From: Polyangium sp. 15x6
GTDB lineage: Bacteria; Myxococcota_A; Polyangia; Polyangiales; Polyangiaceae
Direction of reading: 5' to 3'
NCBI RefSeq assembly: GCF_029960785.1
Contig: NZ_JASBQE010000005.1
Span: forward strand, 62,001-126,000
DNA: 64,000 bases
Within the stretch, counting starts at the first letter, position 1, and each line of letters begins with the position of its first letter. The translations under genes and the position numbers were made by a program. Under the pieces are notes generated by a model. That model saw only the letters and a list, made by a program, of their open reading frames with translations. It was not told the DNA's origin and did no database searches. Positions 61,118-64,000 of the stretch are shown here, in pieces.

Positions 61118-62091
61118 CTCCGCCGCGCCATGGCGCGCATCGTGTCGCGCCCGGCTTCGCCGTTTCCGTTCCGGATCTGACGACCCGTGAGCGCGAGGAA
61201 CACGTCGTCGAGCGTCGGGCGGCGCACGGCGATGCCCGTGACGGCGACGCGCACGTCGGACACGAGACGCACCACGAACGCCTCGCCGTCCTCCACACGG
61301 AAGCAGAGGCCCTCCTCCGTCCGGTCCGGCGTGAGGCCGTAGCGCTCGGCGAGCACCGCGCAGAGCGCCGCGGGCTCGTTCGTCCGCACGAACACCACGT
61401 CCTTTCCCACGGCGCGCTTCAGCGCCTCGGGGCTGTCCTCGGCCACGATCCGCCCGTGATCGATCACCGCGATGCGATCGCAGTTCTCGGCCTCGTCCAT
61501 GTAATGCGTCGTCAGGAACAACGTCATGCCGTTCCGGTCGCGCAAGCCCCGCAGCACCTCCCAGGTGGCTTTCCGCGTCTGCGGATCGAGCCCGGTCGTC
61601 GGCTCGTCCAGGAAGAGCACGCGCGGGCGATGCACGAGGCCGCGGGCGATCTCGAGCCTGCGCTTCATGCCGCCCGAGAACGTGCGCACCAGATCCTTCT
61701 TTCGCTCCGAGAGCTCCACGAACGCGAGGGCCTCGTCGAGGCGCGCGCGGCGCTCGGCGCGGGGCACGCCGTACACGACGGCGTGCAGCTCGAGGTTCTC
61801 CTCTGCCGTGAGACGATCGTCGAGGGACGGATCTTGAAAGATCACGCCGATCGATCGCCGCACGTCCTCGGGGCTCTTCGTGACGTCGAAGCCGGCGAGG
61901 CGGAGGGCGCCGCTCGTCGGCGCGAGCAGCGTGCAGAGCATCTTGATGGTCGTGGTCTTGCCGGCGCCGTTCGGCCCGAGAAACCCGAATATCTCGCCCT
62001 CCTTCACGGAGAAGCTCACGCCGCGGACGGCCTCGACGTCGCCGAAGCGCTTCGAGAGGTCACGGACCTCGATCGCGGGGGAGGGGTTCAT
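61114..62091 (-). CDS. ABC transporter ATPase (ABC-2 exporter partner)
   Basis: A 325-residue ATPase: LSKRFGDVEAVRGVSFSVKEGEIFGFLGPNGAGKTTTIKMLC (Walker A GPNGAGKTT), Q-loop FQDPSLDDRLTAEEN, signature FSGGMKRRLEIARGLVHRP, Walker B VLFLDEPTTGLDPQTR and switch LTTHYMDEAENCDR. The DrrA-like branch and the downstream ABC-2 permease mark it as an exporter subunit. The C-terminal part from about residue 225 carries the usual DrrA-type extra domain. Its ATG at 62091 follows a GGGGGAGGGG tract on the coding strand. The cargo is unknown. Confidence 0.94.
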   Translation of the reverse strand: MNPSPAIEVRDLSKRFGDVEAVRGVSFSVKEGEIFGFLGPNGAGKTTTIKMLCTLLAPTSGALRLAGFDVTKSPEDVRRSIGVIFQDPSLDDRLTAEENLELHAVVYGVPRAERRARLDEALAFVELSERKKDLVRTFSGGMKRRLEIARGLVHRPRVLFLDEPTTGLDPQTRKATWEVLRGLRDRNGMTLFLTTHYMDEAENCDRIAVIDHGRIVAEDSPEALKRAVGKDVVFVRTNEPAALCAVLAERYGLTPDRTEEGLCFRVEDGEAFVVRLVSDVRVAVTGIAVRRPTLDDVFLALTGRQIRNGNGEAGRDTMRAMARRR

Positions 62092-62430
62092 CGTGCGCGG
62101 ATAGGCCGGGGGGGGCCGTCTTCATACGCCCTGCAAGCCGAGGGCCGCAAGGGAAGGCGCGCGGAACGCCCGGGGCGCGCGACGTTACCGGAGGGGCGTC
62201 CGCTCGTAAAGCGGAGGCGCGCCGCGGTCGTCCCCTGATTATGACGAACAATGTCCTACCTCGATTCCGCCGCTTTTTTCGGGGTAATCGCGGGACGCCG
62301 TTCGCCATTGCGGAACGCTATGTCGAACAATGTCCGACCAGCCCGAATCGTCAATGGACAATCGCGTCGAATGGGCGCACATTGGACGAACCAATCGCGA
62401 CGCGGTCGCGACGAATCGGAGGGCTTGGGC
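62092..62430. other. Intergenic region with related TTGT/GGAC motifs
   Basis: No gene is seen in these 339 bases between the divergent ABC exporter and VWA genes. It is less GC-rich than its surroundings near the middle. CGAACAATGTCC occurs at 62245-62256 and again at 62324-62335, and related half sites occur at about 62353 (CAATGGACAATCG) and 62382 (CATTGGACGAACC). The first two are imperfect palindromes GGACA-T-TGTTC on the opposite strand. It could be an operator region for either gene. Confidence 0.6.
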
Positions 62431-63507
62431 ATGATCGACAACAGGATCGAGGTCGTCTTCTCTTTCGACACCACCGGCAGCATGTACCCCTGCTTGACGC
62501 AGGTTCGTCGCAAGGTCGGCGAGACGGTGCGGCGATTGATGAAGGAGATCCCGGGCATCCGGATCGGCATCATCGCCCACGGCGATTATTGCGACGCCGG
62601 CTCGACGTACGTGACGAAGGCCCTCGACCTGACCGACGACGGCGACGCGATCGTGCGTTTCGTGGAAAAGGTCGGCCCCACGGGCGGCGGCGATGCGCCC
62701 GAGTGTTACGAGCTCGTTTTGCACGAGGCGCGGTCGATGTCGTGGACCAAGGGGTACACGAAGGTCTTCGTCCTCATCGGCGACGACGTGCCGCACGGCC
62801 CGAACCAGAACCCGAAGAAGCTCGATTGGCGCAGCGAGGTCGACGCGCTCGGCGCGGCCGGGATCCCGGTCTACGGCGTGCAATGCCTGGGTCGCCGTCA
62901 CGCGACGCCGTTCTACGCGGAGCTCGCGCGGAAGAGCGGCGGCTTCCACATCGGCCTCGACCAGTTCGCCTACGTGACCGACATGATCCTCGCGGTCTGC
63001 TACAAGCAATCGTCCGACGAGAAGCTCCAGGATTACGAGCGCGAGGTGAAGAAGCAGGGCCGCATGAACCGCGGCCTCGACAAGATGTTCGGCACGATGA
63101 TGAAGCGCGAGGCGTCCGCCGAATACGGCGACACCGACCTGCGCGCCGTGCCGCCCGGCCGATTCCAGGCGCTCGAGGTGGACCGCGACATGCCGATCAA
63201 GCAGTTCGTCCTGGAAAACGGCCTCACCTTCAAGGCGGGCCGCGGCTTCTACGAGTTCATGAAGACCGAGACGATCCAGGGGCACAAGGAGGTGGTGCTC
63301 ATGGATCGCAAGACCGGCGATCTCTACAGCGGCGAGCGCGCCCGCGAGATGCTCGGATTGCCGCCCGGCGCGACCGTGCGCATCAAGCCCGCGAGCCTGG
63401 AGAAGTACGTCGTGTTCGTGCAGAGCACCTCGTACAACCGCAAGCTCATCGGCGGCACGCGCTTCCTTTACGAGGTCGAGGACTGGGCCAAGGCCGAGGC
63501 CGCCTGA
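62431..63507 (+). CDS. VWA (von Willebrand A) domain protein
   Basis: A 358-residue soluble protein with a VWA domain at the N-terminus: VVFSFDTTGSMYPCL supplies the metal site (DTTGS in place of DxSxS), and Thr/Asp in GPTGGGDAPECYELVL and VFVLIGDDVPHGPN supply the rest. Residues about 190-358 contain a second domain with KGYTKVF, MKREASAEYGDTDLRAVPPGRFQALEV, FKAGRGFYEFMKTETIQGHKEVVLMDRKTGDLYSGERAREMLG. There is no signal peptide. GGAGGG precedes the ATG at 62431. VWA proteins often act in metal-dependent protein complexes or with MoxR ATPases; its partner is not adjacent. Confidence 0.88.
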   Translation: MIDNRIEVVFSFDTTGSMYPCLTQVRRKVGETVRRLMKEIPGIRIGIIAHGDYCDAGSTYVTKALDLTDDGDAIVRFVEKVGPTGGGDAPECYELVLHEARSMSWTKGYTKVFVLIGDDVPHGPNQNPKKLDWRSEVDALGAAGIPVYGVQCLGRRHATPFYAELARKSGGFHIGLDQFAYVTDMILAVCYKQSSDEKLQDYEREVKKQGRMNRGLDKMFGTMMKREASAEYGDTDLRAVPPGRFQALEVDRDMPIKQFVLENGLTFKAGRGFYEFMKTETIQGHKEVVLMDRKTGDLYSGERAREMLGLPPGATVRIKPASLEKYVVFVQSTSYNRKLIGGTRFLYEVEDWAKAEAA

Positions 63508-63552
63508 AACGCCCATCCGCCGCCGCGGACGCATTTCAAGGCTCGGGCTGCA

Positions 63553-63610
63553 TGCCTCCTGGGTCGGCGCCGGACGTGCTTACGTCTGCCGAAGACCGTC
63601 CCAGGAGGCA
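63553..63610 (+). promoter_or_regulatory. Strong 5' leader structure that can hide the ribosome-binding site
   Basis: TGCCTCCTGGG (63553-63563) and CCCAGGAGGCA (63600-63610) are perfectly complementary. The right arm contains the AGGAGG of the next gene (ATG 63614). Inside the loop are TCGGC/GCCGA (63564-63568 with 63588-63592) and GACGT/ACGTC (63573-63577 with 63582-63586), so the whole leader can form a stacked stem. This would block ribosome entry unless opened. It could also act as a terminator for the VWA gene, but no T tract follows. Confidence 0.7.
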
Positions 63611-63613
63611 AAC

Positions 63614-64000
63614 ATGCGCCGAAACCTCTTCCTGATTTCCGTGATCGCTGGTTTTGGCGTGGTGGGGTTCATCCCTTCCACGGCCCGGGCTGGCCTTTCG
63701 TTGAACGCCGACATGAACGTGGGGGTCGTGACGAGCGGCGGAGGCCCCGTCGGCGACGTCGGCAGTGGTATCGGCGGCCGGATCGGATATCGCGCGAACC
63801 TGGGGCCGTTCGCGATTACCCCGGAGCTCGGGGGATCCTACCTGCGCTTGAATGCGGTCGAGACCCCGATGCGCGGCGTCGCGGGGGCGCGCCTTTCCTT
63901 GCGCGGCGTGGTGCAACCCTCGATCTTCGCCCATTACGGGATCGCGATCGTGCAGCGGGATGTCCGCGGACCCACGTACGACCTGGGCGGAGCGGTCGAT
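63614..64000 (+). CDS. Predicted secreted/outer-membrane beta-barrel protein (3' truncated by window edge)
   Basis: The first 129 codons of a protein with a signal peptide (MRRNLFLISVIAGFGVVGFIPSTARA). The mature part alternates polar and aromatic or hydrophobic residues in short strands separated by Gly turns: LSLNADMNVGVVTS, GSGIGGRIGYRANLG, FAITPELGGSYLRL, GVAGARLSLRG, SIFAHYGIAIVQRDV, YDLGGAVD. This is typical of an outer-membrane beta-barrel. GGAGGCA lies before the ATG and is the arm of the perfect inverted repeat described above. The stop is beyond the window. Confidence 0.78.
   Translation, partial: MRRNLFLISVIAGFGVVGFIPSTARAGLSLNADMNVGVVTSGGGPVGDVGSGIGGRIGYRANLGPFAITPELGGSYLRLNAVETPMRGVAGARLSLRGVVQPSIFAHYGIAIVQRDVRGPTYDLGGAVD

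Overview
This is a GC-rich chromosomal window with G/C-ending codons. It most resembles a myxobacterium of the Sorangium/Polyangium kind. That view rests on gene content: many lipobox proteins with no recognisable family, Ser/Thr kinases (one fused to a sigma-54 activator), several Uma2-type genes, PEGA-like and DUF4129/DUF4350 proteins, and tandem copies of Gly-linker lipoproteins. No rRNA, tRNA, CRISPR array, insertion sequence or prophage was seen. The 5' edge cuts dnaB and the 3' edge cuts an outer-membrane-like protein gene.

Layout. 1-6.7 kb: end of dnaB, a lipoprotein, an isochorismatase-family hydrolase, a Sua5-type tRNA t6A enzyme, a DUF882/M15-type peptidase and a TIM-barrel-like lipoprotein. 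6.7-12.7 kb: prkA with a strong terminator, small lipoproteins, a PEGA-like protein, an alpha/beta hydrolase and a beta-barrel candidate. 12.7-19.6 kb: a 1514-residue kinase-ATPase-TPR-GAF-sigma54 activator coupled to a small RGG-tailed protein, an Uma2 gene, a 42-bp tandem repeat and a hypothetical gene. 19.6-22.6 kb: three intact tandem lipoprotein paralogs and one decayed copy, all on the minus strand. 22.7-33.7 kb: a diiron ferritin-like protein, then a polyamine/GABA gene set (two aldehyde dehydrogenases, gabT-like aminotransferase, PotDBCA-like ABC transporter) ending in a Ser/Thr kinase and another Uma2 gene. 33.7-40.9 kb: a translationally coupled RDD / SpoIIM / membrane protein / DUF4129-DUF4350 / MoxR / DUF58 operon, followed by an array of hairpins. 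41-43.7 kb: a hypothetical gene, then a lipoprotein with a C-terminal HNH-type nuclease domain and two small downstream genes, which together look like a toxin-immunity cassette. 44-50.4 kb: YceI lipoprotein divergent from a LysR regulator with a perfect palindrome at its start, a methyltransferase, a fused FAD-monooxygenase/OYE enzyme and a lipoprotein. 50.4-56.7 kb: a lipoprotein peroxiredoxin, a lipoprotein, an EF-hand-like membrane protein, a cupin protein and a Gly/Tyr-rich secreted protein. 56.9-64 kb: purEK, a TPR/coiled-coil lipoprotein, an ABC-2 exporter pair, a VWA protein and the start of a beta-barrel-like gene whose Shine-Dalgarno lies inside an 11-bp perfect inverted repeat.

How the genes work together. 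The clearest functional unit is uptake of a polyamine by PotDBCA and its stepwise oxidation and transamination to succinate. A hairpin with a T8 tract sits between the first two catabolic genes and could set their relative expression. The MoxR operon is a single coupled unit of envelope or quality-control type. The most interesting candidate system is the lipoprotein nuclease with its two small followers. Its architecture matches the SitA/SitI toxins that Myxococcus transfers by outer-membrane exchange, but no member of that family was aligned here, so the assignment is inference.
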